From contig JADIYW010000012.1 in NCBI GenBank assembly GCA_016705125.1, positions 1-64,000 of the forward strand: a stretch of DNA of 64,000 bases, given 5' to 3'. Below the pieces are notes generated by a model, which worked only from the letters and a program-made list of their open reading frames with translations, had not been told where the DNA came from and did no database searches. The stretch comes from Bacteroidota bacterium (lineage in GTDB: Bacteria; Bacteroidota; Bacteroidia; Chitinophagales; JADIYW01). Positions 8,901-18,413 of the stretch are shown here, one piece after another (within the stretch, counting starts at the first letter, position 1; each line of letters begins with the position of its first letter). The position numbers and the translations under genes were made by a program.

Positions 8901-9983
8901 ATGAAAATTTTATCGTACCCCCCCCTAAATTGCAAGATTGCAAAAGGAATAGCTATGCTATGCATTAGCTTAGGATTTGCCACCCAATCAGTGGCGCAAG
9001 TAAAACTCAATGCCAACAGTAATTTAGGTATCGGCATTGGTGCCACTACTGCCCCCAACCCTGCTTACAAACTACACATTATGGATTATGTAACCCTAGG
9101 ACCGTTTAATAATCAAGGCTTTGCAAAAGGCTTATTGTTTTCTCGTATTAATAATCCCACCAGTTTGGATGGTATCGATTGGGGAATTGATACCGATTGT
9201 GGAGGCATGAACTTTTGGCGACCTTGGTCGGTGGCTAATTTTGGAAATTGTAAATTCATTATTAAAGATAACGGAAATGTGGGCATTAATATGGATCCTT
9301 TATACCCATTAGATGTAAATGGATATGTACGAGCTTTTAATGTTGATATTCCTTCAGATTCTAATTTAAAAGAAAATATCCGGGCATTTAATACCACATT
9401 GGATAAATTGATGGAATTAAAACCTGTAGAATTTAATTACAAAACGATTTACAACGACCAATCAAGCTCAAGCAAAGAGGAGTTTAAAGGCATGAAAATA
9501 AAGGTTGAGGATGAGCGACTTTATAGAAATACAAGTGGATTTTTGGCACAAGATGTACAAAAAATATTCCCTGATATGGTTCAAAAAAATGAAGATGGTA
9601 CGTTATCAATTTACACATTTGATTGGTTTCCAATAATTGTAAAATCATTACAAGAATTGAATGATAAAGTAGATGAGAAATTGGGTGTTTCATCTGGCGA
9701 AAGAATTGGTATAATAAATACAAATGCTTCTTTATTGCCAGCCGAGCCAAAAACAATTAATACGCCTACCGTTTTAAATTACAGACTACCAAGTACATTT
9801 AAGCGTGCGCAAATGCTTTTGTATAGCTTTGATGGTAAGGAACTAGCACAATACGAATTGGCACAAAATAGTAACCAAATAGCCATCGAAAATACAAAAT
9901 TGTATGCAGGTATTTATTATTATACTTTATTGGTAGATGATAAAGAGGTAGCGACACACAAATTAATAATCACCTCAAAATAA
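8901..9983 (+). CDS. Secreted T9SS protein with peptidase-S74-like chaperone domain
   Basis: An N-terminal signal peptide (about residues 1-33, ending near SVAQ) is followed by a collagen- or tail-fibre-like region with NVGINMDPLYPLDVNG. The S74 intramolecular chaperone segment follows: DSNLKENIRAFN, LKPVEFNYK and GFLAQDVQKIFPDMV. S74 domains trimerise and then cleave themselves off phage tail spikes; in Bacteroidota similar modules occur on surface proteins. The last 80 residues look like a T9SS type A sorting domain (LLYSFDGKELAQYEL, LYAGIYYYTLLVDDKEVATHKLIITSK-like end). So the protein is likely exported by T9SS and displayed on the surface. It heads a run of envelope genes on the same strand; the next gene starts 8 bases later. 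Role unknown. Confidence 0.75.
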   Translation: MKILSYPPLNCKIAKGIAMLCISLGFATQSVAQVKLNANSNLGIGIGATTAPNPAYKLHIMDYVTLGPFNNQGFAKGLLFSRINNPTSLDGIDWGIDTDCGGMNFWRPWSVANFGNCKFIIKDNGNVGINMDPLYPLDVNGYVRAFNVDIPSDSNLKENIRAFNTTLDKLMELKPVEFNYKTIYNDQSSSSKEEFKGMKIKVEDERLYRNTSGFLAQDVQKIFPDMVQKNEDGTLSIYTFDWFPIIVKSLQELNDKVDEKLGVSSGERIGIINTNASLLPAEPKTINTPTVLNYRLPSTFKRAQMLLYSFDGKELAQYELAQNSNQIAIENTKLYAGIYYYTLLVDDKEVATHKLIITSK

Positions 9984-9990
9984 TCAAAAG

Positions 9991-10689
9991 ATGAAACATT
10001 TATTGGCTATATTGTTGGCAATGGCTATGCTATTTGCCTGCAAGCACGACCCCGACCCCACCGAACCACCAACTGGCTGCGGAATGACCATCGACCAATT
10101 TCCACTCAAAGTGGGTAATAGTTGGACGTATGAGATATGTAGTGCTGCAGATGGTTATCCTTATACTAGAATAGGAAAAATAAAGTTTAATATAATTGGG
10201 TATATTGTTAATGGCATAAATGACACTACATATAGGATAGAATATATTTCTTTTAAAAATGGAGACACAAGTGATTATAGTATTGAAGAAAACATAAGAA
10301 AAAATGAAAATATGCTAATCCCATTTTTTGCTCAAAGATTAAATCATAGCGATGGGTTTACAAAATTCCCTCTTATCTGTACAAATATTGATACTATAGA
10401 AAATTTTAAAGAATCAGACCCTTTATATTCAGTCATAATTAAAGAGGGATATGCAATAAAGGATACTATTTTTAGAATTAAGAATAAATCAATTCCAGCA
10501 GTAAAATGTTTGAGATACGAACGAACCAAATTATTGAAATTTTCTTATGACCATGATAATATTTTTCAATGGTATTATATTGCTCCAAATGTTGGTACAG
10601 TTTATTCAGAGGTTCGAGGACTTCATATTTATCCCTATGGGATAAATTTTAATTATAAATACATTTTAATTGACTATAAAATCCTTTAA
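9991..10689 (+). CDS. Hypothetical lipoprotein, copy 1 of tandem pair
   Basis: The lipoprotein signal ends in lipobox LFAC with Cys17. The mature 215 residues begin with a Pro/Thr-rich linker, then TGCGMTIDQFPLKVGNSWTYE, a phrase common at the N-terminus of small Bacteroidota surface lipoproteins. The rest is beta-rich with no catalytic motif that I recognise. It starts 8 bases after the S74-like gene. Copy 2 at 10922 is almost identical from the TRIGKIKFNIIGY segment to the C-terminus, while the signal peptides have diverged. Function unknown. Confidence 0.8.
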   Translation: MKHLLAILLAMAMLFACKHDPDPTEPPTGCGMTIDQFPLKVGNSWTYEICSAADGYPYTRIGKIKFNIIGYIVNGINDTTYRIEYISFKNGDTSDYSIEENIRKNENMLIPFFAQRLNHSDGFTKFPLICTNIDTIENFKESDPLYSVIIKEGYAIKDTIFRIKNKSIPAVKCLRYERTKLLKFSYDHDNIFQWYYIAPNVGTVYSEVRGLHIYPYGINFNYKYILIDYKIL

Positions 10690-10691
10690 TT

Positions 10692-10871
10692 ATGAGAAGT
10701 TTAAAAACACTTATTTTTTGTATTTTAATTCAAAATACAATAATGGCAAAGCCTCCCATAGATAATCCAGATATTAGAATTTTTCCTAGTACCTCCCATC
10801 ACCAAGTTGAAGTTTCAACAGTAATAAGTAGGTTGTATCCAAATAGTATTTTGGCAACTGCCATATTATGA
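10692..10871 (+). pseudogene. Truncated 5' copy of the sialidase-like gene
   Basis: Fifty-nine codons from ATG at 10692 to TGA at 10869 repeat the first 56 or so codons of the gene at 11620 with few changes: signal peptide, then NPDIRIFPSTSHHQVEVS and SRLYPNSILATA. Homology stops abruptly after the bases GGCAACTGC at 10861 (matching 11789), and a stop codon follows in the new sequence. It is a by-product of the tandem duplication of the preceding lipoprotein gene. It could still be translated into a short secreted peptide. Confidence 0.85.
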
Positions 10872-10921
10872 ACTAGGTGATATAACCTTTTATTTTAAAT
10901 AACAAAATTAAAACAATCAAA

Positions 10922-11617
10922 ATGAAAAACATACTTATTTTTATACTTGCTTTAGGCTTATTTGCCTGCAAGCAAGACCCCGAGCCCACCATACCACCAA
11001 CAGGCTGCGGCATGACCATCGACCAATTTCCGCTAAAATTAGGTAATAGTTGGACGTACGAGGTGGGAGGTGCTGCAGATGGTTATCCTTATACTAGAAT
11101 AGGAAAAATAAAGTTTAATATAATTGGGTATATTGTTAATGGGATAAATGACACTATATATAAGATAGAATATATTTATTTTAAAAATGGAGACACAAGT
11201 AATTATTATATTTTAGAAACCATAAGAAAAAATGAAAATATGTTAATTCCAATTTTTGCTCAGGGATTGAAACATAGCGATGGGTTTACTAAATTCCCTC
11301 TTATTTGTACAAATATTGATACTATAGAAAATTTTAAAGAATCAGACCCTTTATATTCAGTCATAATTAAAGAGGGATATGCAATAAAGGATACTATTTT
11401 TAGAATTAAGAATAAATCAATTCCAGCAGTAAAATGTTTGAGATACGAACGAACCAAATTATTAAAATTTTCTTATGATCATGATAATATTTTTCAATGG
11501 TATTATATAGCTCCAAATATAGGAACAGTTTGTTCAGAGGTTCGAGGGCTTCATTCTTATCCCTACGGAATAAATTTTAATTATAAGTACATTTTAATTG
11601 ACTATAAAATCCTTTAA
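10922..11617 (+). CDS. Hypothetical lipoprotein, copy 2 of tandem pair
   Basis: Paralogue of the gene at 9991: 231 residues, lipobox LFAC with Cys16, then the same Pro/Thr linker and TGCGMTIDQFPLKLGNSWTYE. The distance between equivalent points of the two copies is 928-931 bases. Near identity in the middle and 3' parts, with scattered changes towards the 5' end, points to a recent duplication or to gene conversion. Its stop is 2 bases before the start of the sialidase-like gene, so the original pair was probably lipoprotein plus sialidase-like protein, co-transcribed. No known domain recognised. Confidence 0.8.
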   Translation: MKNILIFILALGLFACKQDPEPTIPPTGCGMTIDQFPLKLGNSWTYEVGGAADGYPYTRIGKIKFNIIGYIVNGINDTIYKIEYIYFKNGDTSNYYILETIRKNENMLIPIFAQGLKHSDGFTKFPLICTNIDTIENFKESDPLYSVIIKEGYAIKDTIFRIKNKSIPAVKCLRYERTKLLKFSYDHDNIFQWYYIAPNIGTVCSEVRGLHSYPYGINFNYKYILIDYKIL

Positions 11618-11619
11618 TT

Positions 11620-13548
11620 ATGAAAAGTTTAAAAACACTTATTTTTTGTATTTTAATTCAAAATACAATAATGGCGCAGCCTCTGCTAGACAATCCAGAT
11701 ATTAGAATTTTTCCTAGTACCTCCCATCACCAAGTTGAAGTTTCAACAGTAATAAGTAGGTTGTATCCAAATAGTATTTTGGCAACTGCAATTAGGAGTA
11801 ATTTAGTTATAATTCCACTTCCAAACCGAAATAGAACTAATTTCTATACATACAGTTACGATGGCGGAATCACTTGGTTGGGCAATAATAATTTGCCTAA
11901 TAATGCAAATAATGGACCAGATCCATTGGCTATAATAGATGCGGATGGAAGAGGATATTTGGGATATTTGAGGTTTTTGGGAGATAATCCAGAAGATAAC
12001 CCAGAACCCAATATTTATGGTATTTCAAAAGCCTCAATAGTTAATAATTTCTCCATTTGGAATAATCAGGTAAATGGCTGTTCACCACAAATTAGAACTT
12101 ATTTCAATGATAAACCATGGATAGTAGCGGATAATTATAGAATGAGCCAATACAAAAATAATATTTATGGAGCGTGGACAAAGCGAGGGGGAAATTATGA
12201 AATATTTGCAAATAGAAGTACAAATGGATATACTTCTTATTCTGCTGATATACTTTTGTCGGATGTGGGTAAGGGGCAAGGCACAAGCATAGCCACTGGC
12301 GCCAACGGTGAGGTTTATATTTGCTGGGCAAAAAGCACCGATGTCGATTGGGATGCTGAATCATTGGGGTTTGCCAAATCATTAAATGGTGGAACAACCT
12401 ATACCACAAGCACGCCCTTCAATTATGATGGTATAAGGGTTGATGTAAGTGGCGTAAATCCCATTTTCAATAATACCCAAGTAACTGATTTTCCTGCAAT
12501 AGCCGTAGATAGAAGTTGCAATAGTACCCGTGGGCGTATATTTGTAGTATATCCCGAAAAGGAAAATGGGAATGGAAAAGCCATCATTAGGGTTCGGTAT
12601 TCTGATAATCAAGGCAGCACTTGGTCGGCGGCACAAACGGTAAGTATTCCCAATGGAAGGCAAAATTGGCAACCAGCCATTGCGGTAGATGAAACTACTG
12701 GAGCTGTATGTATTATTTATTATAGCCTCGATGGTGCATCGGGTTGGGGTACCAATACCTATATGGCATATTCTACCGATGGAGGTACGTCATATACCAA
12801 TTTAAAAATAAGCGATGCATCTCATATAACCGAAATAGTTGATCAAGTGAATCAACCGCCATTAGGACCATTAATTAAATCTGGTCATTACAGTGCTGTA
12901 GATGCCTATGGAGGCTATGCCATAGCCACTTGGTCGGATCATCGCCCCAACCAAAAGTGGCAAATTTATAGCTCAAGAGTAGATTTTAATTTGCCAATCA
13001 AGTTTTATAATAACCTAGCCACCGAGGATTTACTTATCAATGGCCCACTAGCATATAGTAAGCCCAATATTCGGTATGAAGGCGGTAGGGGAGTAATTAT
13101 CAACAACAATAATACGAGTTATACCCTCAATAGTGGTGCCGATGCAGTGTTTACTGCACCCCAATCAGTGGAGTGGAAGGCTGGTTTTGAGGCAAAGGCA
13201 GGCAGTAGTTTTTATGCGTATATAGCTCCTGTAAGTGCTTGTAACGGCGCTATGCGGATGGCAAATACAGCAGAGGAGGAAAAAGAAAGTATAGCAAATA
13301 TCCAAGTATTCCCCAATCCATTTACGAGCCATGTTAGCTTTCAAATAGATTTACAAAAAGCCAGCCAATTGTCGATAAATATTTATGATATTCAAGGCAA
13401 AATGATTGATGTAAGTGTACAAAACACCACCATCAACGAAGGCATTTATACCAAAGAATTTGATTTTGGACATTTATCAAAAGGCATTTATTTTTATACC
13501 CTCCGCATTGACGACCAAGTGCAATCGGGAAAATTTGTGAAGATGTAG
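11620..13548 (+). CDS. Sialidase-like (BNR/Asp-box) T9SS surface protein
   Basis: Secreted 642-residue protein. After the signal peptide (to about residue 19) comes a six-bladed-propeller-like region with several Asp-box motifs of the S-x-D-x-G-x-T-W type: YSYDGGITWLG, YSDNQGSTWSA and YSTDGGTSYTN. This is the pattern of exo-alpha-sialidases and related glycan-binding propellers, but I could not identify the sialidase catalytic Arg triad or the FRIP motif, so enzyme activity is uncertain. Residues around 475-535 resemble the '3-coathanger stack' domain (YTLNSGADAVFTAP, EAKAGSSFYAY). The final 85 residues are a T9SS type A sorting domain (VFPNPFTSHVSF, NIYDIQGKMID, SKGIYFYTLRID). Directly downstream of a lipoprotein gene (2 bases). 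Confidence 0.8.
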   Translation: MKSLKTLIFCILIQNTIMAQPLLDNPDIRIFPSTSHHQVEVSTVISRLYPNSILATAIRSNLVIIPLPNRNRTNFYTYSYDGGITWLGNNNLPNNANNGPDPLAIIDADGRGYLGYLRFLGDNPEDNPEPNIYGISKASIVNNFSIWNNQVNGCSPQIRTYFNDKPWIVADNYRMSQYKNNIYGAWTKRGGNYEIFANRSTNGYTSYSADILLSDVGKGQGTSIATGANGEVYICWAKSTDVDWDAESLGFAKSLNGGTTYTTSTPFNYDGIRVDVSGVNPIFNNTQVTDFPAIAVDRSCNSTRGRIFVVYPEKENGNGKAIIRVRYSDNQGSTWSAAQTVSIPNGRQNWQPAIAVDETTGAVCIIYYSLDGASGWGTNTYMAYSTDGGTSYTNLKISDASHITEIVDQVNQPPLGPLIKSGHYSAVDAYGGYAIATWSDHRPNQKWQIYSSRVDFNLPIKFYNNLATEDLLINGPLAYSKPNIRYEGGRGVIINNNNTSYTLNSGADAVFTAPQSVEWKAGFEAKAGSSFYAYIAPVSACNGAMRMANTAEEEKESIANIQVFPNPFTSHVSFQIDLQKASQLSINIYDIQGKMIDVSVQNTTINEGIYTKEFDFGHLSKGIYFYTLRIDDQVQSGKFVKM

Positions 13549-13649
13549 GGTGTGTTAAATTTTGGCTTGTTTTTTTTAGGGGAAACACTATTTCAATATT
13601 ATTTAAATAAATCCTTTTTAATCCATTTTTTTATTTTAAATAAATGTTG

Positions 13650-13657
13650 TACATTTG
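13650..13657 (+). promoter_or_regulatory. -7 box of the rimP-nusA-infB operon
   Basis: TACATTTG matches TAnnTTTG and lies 55-60 bases before rimP, just upstream of the leader hairpin. No clear TTG at the -33 position. Confidence 0.5.
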
Positions 13658-13669
13658 CATCGTGAAAAG

Positions 13670-13695
13670 ATAGGGGGCACTAAAAAGTCCCCTAT
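13670..13695 (+). promoter_or_regulatory. Leader hairpin upstream of rimP
   Basis: ATAGGGG (13670-13676) pairs perfectly with CCCCTAT (13689-13695). An inner ACT/AGT stem closes an AAAA loop with a two-base bulge. It is followed by TTTATTACT, and the start codon is only 17 bases further on. It begins about 12 bases after the -7 box, so it occupies nearly the whole 5' leader of the operon. It could be an attenuator or a protein-binding leader; the weak T-run makes it a poor classical terminator. Confidence 0.5.
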
Positions 13696-13712
13696 TTTAT
13701 TACTATAAGGTG

Positions 13713-14186
13713 ATGTTTCAGGAAGAAAAACTAAAAACGGTAATTAACGAGATTTTGGCTCCATTTGTGGCTGAAAGAGCTTTATTTATTGTCGATATTA
13801 AAGTTTCGGCATCTTCAAAAATAATGGTTTTTGTAGATGGAATGGAAAATATACGAATAGAACAATGTGCCGAAATAAGTCGTTTTTTGGAAGCATATTT
13901 GGAGGAAAATGGGTTAGTGGGCGAGAAATATACAATGGAAGTTTCGTCGCCAGGCATGGGTTCGCCTTTGTTGGTGGAGCAACAATACGAAAAGTCTATC
14001 AATAAACCTGTAGAGGTTTTGATGGATTCGGGTATAAAAATTGAAGGAACACTATTGTCAAAAGATGAAAATAGTATAACTTTGAAGGTAGAAAAGAAAG
14101 TAAAACAAAAAGTAGTAGAAGAACAAGAGGTGAATATTCCTCGATTAAATATTAAATCAATCATTAGACCTATAAAATTTAGTTAA
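13713..14186 (+). CDS. rimP: Ribosome maturation factor RimP
   Basis: Assists 30S subunit maturation in the cytosol. About 157 residues with the RimP two-domain layout: an N-terminal alpha/beta domain containing IVDIKVSASSKIMVFVDG and SRFLEAYLEEN, the conserved YTMEVSSPGMGSPL motif around residue 75, then a C-terminal SH3-like domain ending in LNIKSIIRPIKF. A GTG at 13710 directly precedes the ATG at 13713; I choose the ATG. It is the first gene of the conserved rimP-nusA-infB order, with nusA starting 3 bases after its stop codon. Confidence 0.95.
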   Translation: MFQEEKLKTVINEILAPFVAERALFIVDIKVSASSKIMVFVDGMENIRIEQCAEISRFLEAYLEENGLVGEKYTMEVSSPGMGSPLLVEQQYEKSINKPVEVLMDSGIKIEGTLLSKDENSITLKVEKKVKQKVVEEQEVNIPRLNIKSIIRPIKFS

Positions 14187-14189
14187 GCA

Positions 14190-15425
14190 ATGAATAGCAT
14201 AGAACTAGTAGAATCGTTTTCGGAGTTTAAGGAGTTCAAGAATATTGACAGACCCACCATGATGAAAGTTTTGGAGGATGTTTTCCGTACACTTTTGCGA
14301 AAAAAATATGGCTCAGATGCCAATTTCGATATTATTGTAAATACCGATAAGGGAGATTTGGAAATTTGGCGTCACAGATTAATTGTAGAGGACGGCGATG
14401 TGGTAGAAGAATTGGAAGAAATAAGTATTTCAGATGCCAAAAAGATAGAAGAAGATTCGGAAGTGGGTGACGATGCTTATGAAGAAATTACTTTAGAATC
14501 TTTTGGAAGAAGAGCTATTTTAGCTGCCCGTCAGACTCTTATTTCCCGAATCCTTGAATTAGAGAAAGACGACGTTTATAAAAAGTATAAAGATAGAGTA
14601 GGTGATATAATTACTGGTGAAGTTTACCAGGTTTGGAAAAAAGAAGTTTTATTATTGGATGATGATGGAAACGAATTGATATTACCAAAACTTGAACAAA
14701 TAAAAACAGATTTTTTTAAAAAAGGTGAAAATATACGTGCCGTAATTACTAGCGTAGAAATGCGAGGAAGCAATCCAATAGTAATTTTATCACGTACTGA
14801 TCCATCGTTTTTGGCTAAATTATTAGAACAAGAAGTACCGGAAATTTTTGATGGTTTAATTACAATCAAAAAAATAGTACGTGAACCAGGAGACAGAGCA
14901 AAAGTAGCAGTAGAGTCTTACGACGATAGAATTGACCCAGTTGGTGCATGTGTGGGAATGAAAGGATCAAGGATACATGGTATAGTGAGGGAATTGAAAA
15001 ACGAGAATATAGATATCATAAACTATACTAGCAATTCTAACCTATTGATACAAAGAGCGCTTTCGCCTGCTAAAATCGTTTCAATAGAACTCAACGAAGA
15101 TTTGAAAAAGGCTTCAGTATATTTAAAGCCTGACCAAGTTTCATTGGCAATTGGTCGTGGAGGTATGAATATAAAATTGGCGAGTAAGTTAACTGGATAT
15201 GTAATTGATGTATTTAGAGATATAGATGAACTAGAGGATGATGTGGACTTAGAAGAATTTTCTGACGAAATTGAACCATGGGTATTGGATGCACTTAAAG
15301 GTATTGGATGCGATACAGCTAAGAGTGTATTAGAATTAGATAGAGATGAATTGGTAAGACGAACAGATCTTGAAGAGGAAACCGTAGATGAAATTATCTC
15401 TATTCTTAAATCTGAATTCGAATAA
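14190..15425 (+). CDS. nusA: Transcription termination/antitermination factor NusA
   Basis: RNA polymerase-associated factor that modulates pausing, termination and antitermination. The 411-residue order is: an N-terminal RNAP-binding domain (including FGRRAILAARQTLISRI), an S1 domain starting near residue 133 (GDIITGEVYQVWKKEVLL), then two KH domains with DPVGACVGMKGSRIHGIVREL and LAIGRGGMNIKLASKLTG. A short acidic C-terminal tail with a helical hairpin (ALKGIGCDTAKSVLEL) follows. It lacks the longer C-terminal repeats of E. coli NusA, which is normal outside Proteobacteria. Starts 3 bases after rimP and is followed 17 bases later by infB. Confidence 0.97.
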   Translation: MNSIELVESFSEFKEFKNIDRPTMMKVLEDVFRTLLRKKYGSDANFDIIVNTDKGDLEIWRHRLIVEDGDVVEELEEISISDAKKIEEDSEVGDDAYEEITLESFGRRAILAARQTLISRILELEKDDVYKKYKDRVGDIITGEVYQVWKKEVLLLDDDGNELILPKLEQIKTDFFKKGENIRAVITSVEMRGSNPIVILSRTDPSFLAKLLEQEVPEIFDGLITIKKIVREPGDRAKVAVESYDDRIDPVGACVGMKGSRIHGIVRELKNENIDIINYTSNSNLLIQRALSPAKIVSIELNEDLKKASVYLKPDQVSLAIGRGGMNIKLASKLTGYVIDVFRDIDELEDDVDLEEFSDEIEPWVLDALKGIGCDTAKSVLELDRDELVRRTDLEEETVDEIISILKSEFE

Positions 15426-15442
15426 AAAATTAAAACCTTATA

Positions 15443-18277
15443 ATGTCTGAGGGAAAAGTAATAAGATTAGTAAACGCAGCAAAAGAGTTTAATGTAGGAT
15501 TTCATTCCATCGTTGAGCATCTTAAATCAAAAGGATTTGTAATAGAGGATAAGCCTACTACAAAACTAACGGAAGACATGTATAATGTACTTTCAAAGGA
15601 ATTTCAATCCTCTATGGCAATTAAGGAAAAAGCTGATTTAATTGCAATAGGCCGCACTCGTAAAGAGGCAGAAGTAGAAAAAGAGGTTAAGGAGGAAGAG
15701 ATATATCGACCTGGAAGGGGAAAAGTGGAAGGTTTTACCCTTGTGGACAAAATCGACTTAAATCCTAAAAAGAAAGAGGAAGAGCCAGTAAAACCAGTTG
15801 AAATACCTAAGAAAGAAGAGAAACCTGTAGTAGAAAAGCCAATTGTAAAGGCAGAGCCAGAAATAATTAGGCATTCTGCTTCAATTCCAAAAGTAGAAAT
15901 AAAGGTAGTAGCTAAATTGGAAACACCAGTTAAGCAAGAAAAAAAGGAAGAGGTTAAACCAAAAATAGCAGAAGAAAAACGGGTAATTGTTGTTGAAAAA
16001 ACAGTTGAAAATATTGTAAATCAAGACACTACAGAACCTAGCATTCCTGAGGTAGATAAGGTTATAAGAGGCGAAGCAGATAAGCTTTCAGGGTTTAAAA
16101 TAATGGGTAAGATTGAATTGCCTACAAAATCTACCAAACCAACACATCCTCAACAACATGGAGGAAATAGTAATGATAGAAATAAACGGAAACGAATCGC
16201 TCCAAAGGCGGTTGATCCAACTGTTTTTGTAAAGCCAACCGAAAATAAGGATGCTCCGAAGCCATTTGCAAATAATAACAATAATGGCCCGAATCGTAAA
16301 CCAGGTGGAGGATTTGCTGGAGGTGGCGGACGAAACAATAATTTTAAAGGAAAACAACCAGTTGTAAAACCAGTTCAAGATGTCGTTTCTCAAAAAGAAA
16401 TTGAAGATAAAATAAAAGCAACAATGGCTAAGTTGGGTGGAGGAAAAACCAAAACCAGCAAGTCTAAGTATAAAAAAATTAAGCGAGAAGATGCACGTTT
16501 AAATGAGGAGGAAGAGGGCGAAACTAATATCTTACAATTGACAGAATTCCTTCCTGTAAGTGAATTGGCCAATTTGATGGATGTATCACCTACACAAGTT
16601 ATTTCAGCCTGTATGGGATTAGGCGTATTTGCATCTATTAATCAAAGATTAGATGCAGAGGTAATTGAATTAGTAGCAAGTTCTTTCGGATTTGAAGTAG
16701 AATTTATTAGCGTTTCAGACCAAGAGGAGGAAGATGATGAGGAAGAAGAGAATGAAGGTGATTTAGTTGAAAGACCGCCGATTGTAACCATTATGGGACA
16801 CGTTGACCACGGTAAGACTTCATTACTAGATCATATCAGAAGTACAAAAGTTGTAGCAGGTGAAATGGGTGGTATTACGCAGCATATTGGTGCTTATGAG
16901 GTAGAATTGGAAGATGGTAGCTTGATTACTTTCCTCGATACTCCTGGTCACGAAGCATTTACAGCAATGAGAGCAAGAGGGGCAAAACTAACCGATATAG
17001 CTGTTATTGTAATTGCTGCAGATGATAGTATAATGCCACAAACGCGAGAGGCAATTGCGCATGCACAAGCTGCTGGTGTTCCAATGATATTTGCCTTTAA
17101 CAAAATGGATAAAGTTGGTGCTGATGCTGATAAAATCAGAAATGAGTTATCCCAAATGAATATTTTGGTAGAAGAATGGGGTGGTAAATTCCAAACGCAA
17201 GAAATATCTGCAAAAAAGGGTACAAACATTGATTTATTGTTGGAAAAAATACTTCTAGAGTCTGAAATGTTGGCACTAAAAGGAAATCCTAATAAAAATG
17301 CCTCTGGCTCTATTGTTGAAGCTTCATTAGATAAAGGTCGTGGATATGTTTCAACGGTAATGGTTCAAGATGGAACGTTGCGAATGGGAGATTTTATCGT
17401 GGCAGGACAGTATTTTGGAAAGGTAAAAGCGATGATGAATGAGCGTGGTATGCGAATTAAAGAAGCTGGACCATCTACACCAGTTCAGGTATTGGGTCTT
17501 ACTGGAGCTCCTCAAGCAGGCGATAAATTAAAAGTTTATAAAGACGAATCAGAAGCCAAAGAGCTGGCAAATAGAAGAGGTTCAATTCTTAGAGAACAGG
17601 GAATCAGAGCCAAAAAACATATTACACTTGATGAAATTGGTCGTCGTTTAGCATTAGGTAACTTTAAGGAGTTGAACTTAATTATAAAAGGTGATGTGGA
17701 TGGATCAGTGGAAGCATTGAGCGATGCATTACAAAAAATCTCTACAGAGGAAGTACAGGTAAATATCATCTTCAAAGGCGTAGGACAAATTTCAGAATCA
17801 GATGTATTGTTAGCGTCTGCATCCGACGCAATCATTATCGCATTTAATGTGCGACCATCGGTAAATGCAAGAACATTAGCAGAAAAAGAAGATATCGACA
17901 TTAGAATGTATTCCGTTATTTATGCTGCCATTGAGGAAGTAAAATCGGCAATGGAAGGGTTGTTGGAGCCTACTTTTGAAGAAAAAATAATCGGTAATGT
18001 AGAAATTAGAGAAGTATTTAAAATTTCTAAATTAGGTACAATTGCTGGATGTTATGTAATGGATGGTAAATTAGAAAGAAAAAGCTCCATCCGTATCATT
18101 CGAGATGGTATCGTTATCCATACTGGCGAATTAGAATCTTTAAAGCGATTTAAAGATGATGTGAAAGAAGTAACACGTATGATGGAATGCGGATTGAAAT
18201 TGAAAAACTTTAATGACATTATCGAAGGAGATGTAATAGAAGTATTTGAAAAAGTAGAGGTAAAAAGGAAATTGTAA
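15443..18277 (+). CDS. infB: Translation initiation factor IF-2
   Basis: GTPase that places fMet-tRNA on the 30S subunit. The 944 residues comprise a short N-terminal IF2N-like module, a long low-complexity Lys/Glu/Pro- and Gly/Asn-rich linker (about residues 85-350), a second IF2N domain (VSELANLMDVSPTQVI), and the G domain. G1 GHVDHGKT is at 452-459, followed by DTPGHEAF and NKMDKVG. Domains II-IV end in KVEVKRKL. The linker is where length varies between species. It closes the rimP-nusA-infB operon, and a strong terminator follows 17 bases after the stop codon. Confidence 0.98.
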   Translation: MSEGKVIRLVNAAKEFNVGFHSIVEHLKSKGFVIEDKPTTKLTEDMYNVLSKEFQSSMAIKEKADLIAIGRTRKEAEVEKEVKEEEIYRPGRGKVEGFTLVDKIDLNPKKKEEEPVKPVEIPKKEEKPVVEKPIVKAEPEIIRHSASIPKVEIKVVAKLETPVKQEKKEEVKPKIAEEKRVIVVEKTVENIVNQDTTEPSIPEVDKVIRGEADKLSGFKIMGKIELPTKSTKPTHPQQHGGNSNDRNKRKRIAPKAVDPTVFVKPTENKDAPKPFANNNNNGPNRKPGGGFAGGGGRNNNFKGKQPVVKPVQDVVSQKEIEDKIKATMAKLGGGKTKTSKSKYKKIKREDARLNEEEEGETNILQLTEFLPVSELANLMDVSPTQVISACMGLGVFASINQRLDAEVIELVASSFGFEVEFISVSDQEEEDDEEEENEGDLVERPPIVTIMGHVDHGKTSLLDHIRSTKVVAGEMGGITQHIGAYEVELEDGSLITFLDTPGHEAFTAMRARGAKLTDIAVIVIAADDSIMPQTREAIAHAQAAGVPMIFAFNKMDKVGADADKIRNELSQMNILVEEWGGKFQTQEISAKKGTNIDLLLEKILLESEMLALKGNPNKNASGSIVEASLDKGRGYVSTVMVQDGTLRMGDFIVAGQYFGKVKAMMNERGMRIKEAGPSTPVQVLGLTGAPQAGDKLKVYKDESEAKELANRRGSILREQGIRAKKHITLDEIGRRLALGNFKELNLIIKGDVDGSVEALSDALQKISTEEVQVNIIFKGVGQISESDVLLASASDAIIIAFNVRPSVNARTLAEKEDIDIRMYSVIYAAIEEVKSAMEGLLEPTFEEKIIGNVEIREVFKISKLGTIAGCYVMDGKLERKSSIRIIRDGIVIHTGELESLKRFKDDVKEVTRMMECGLKLKNFNDIIEGDVIEVFEKVEVKRKL

Positions 18278-18294
18278 TTTTATTTTTAATACAC

Positions 18295-18328
18295 AAAAGC
18301 CCTACTAGTTTTAGTGGGGCTTTTTTTT
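18295..18328 (+). terminator. Rho-independent terminator after infB
   Basis: AAAAGCCCTACTA pairs with TAGTGGGGCTTTT (one G-T wobble) around a GTTT loop and is followed by eight T. It ends the rimP-nusA-infB transcript. Confidence 0.9.
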
Positions 18329-18413
18329 GTTAAAAATAATCCAAAATATACTTGCATTTTCCATTTATTAACATTATATTTACATATTCATTTCACCCTT
18401 ATAACCCGATTTT

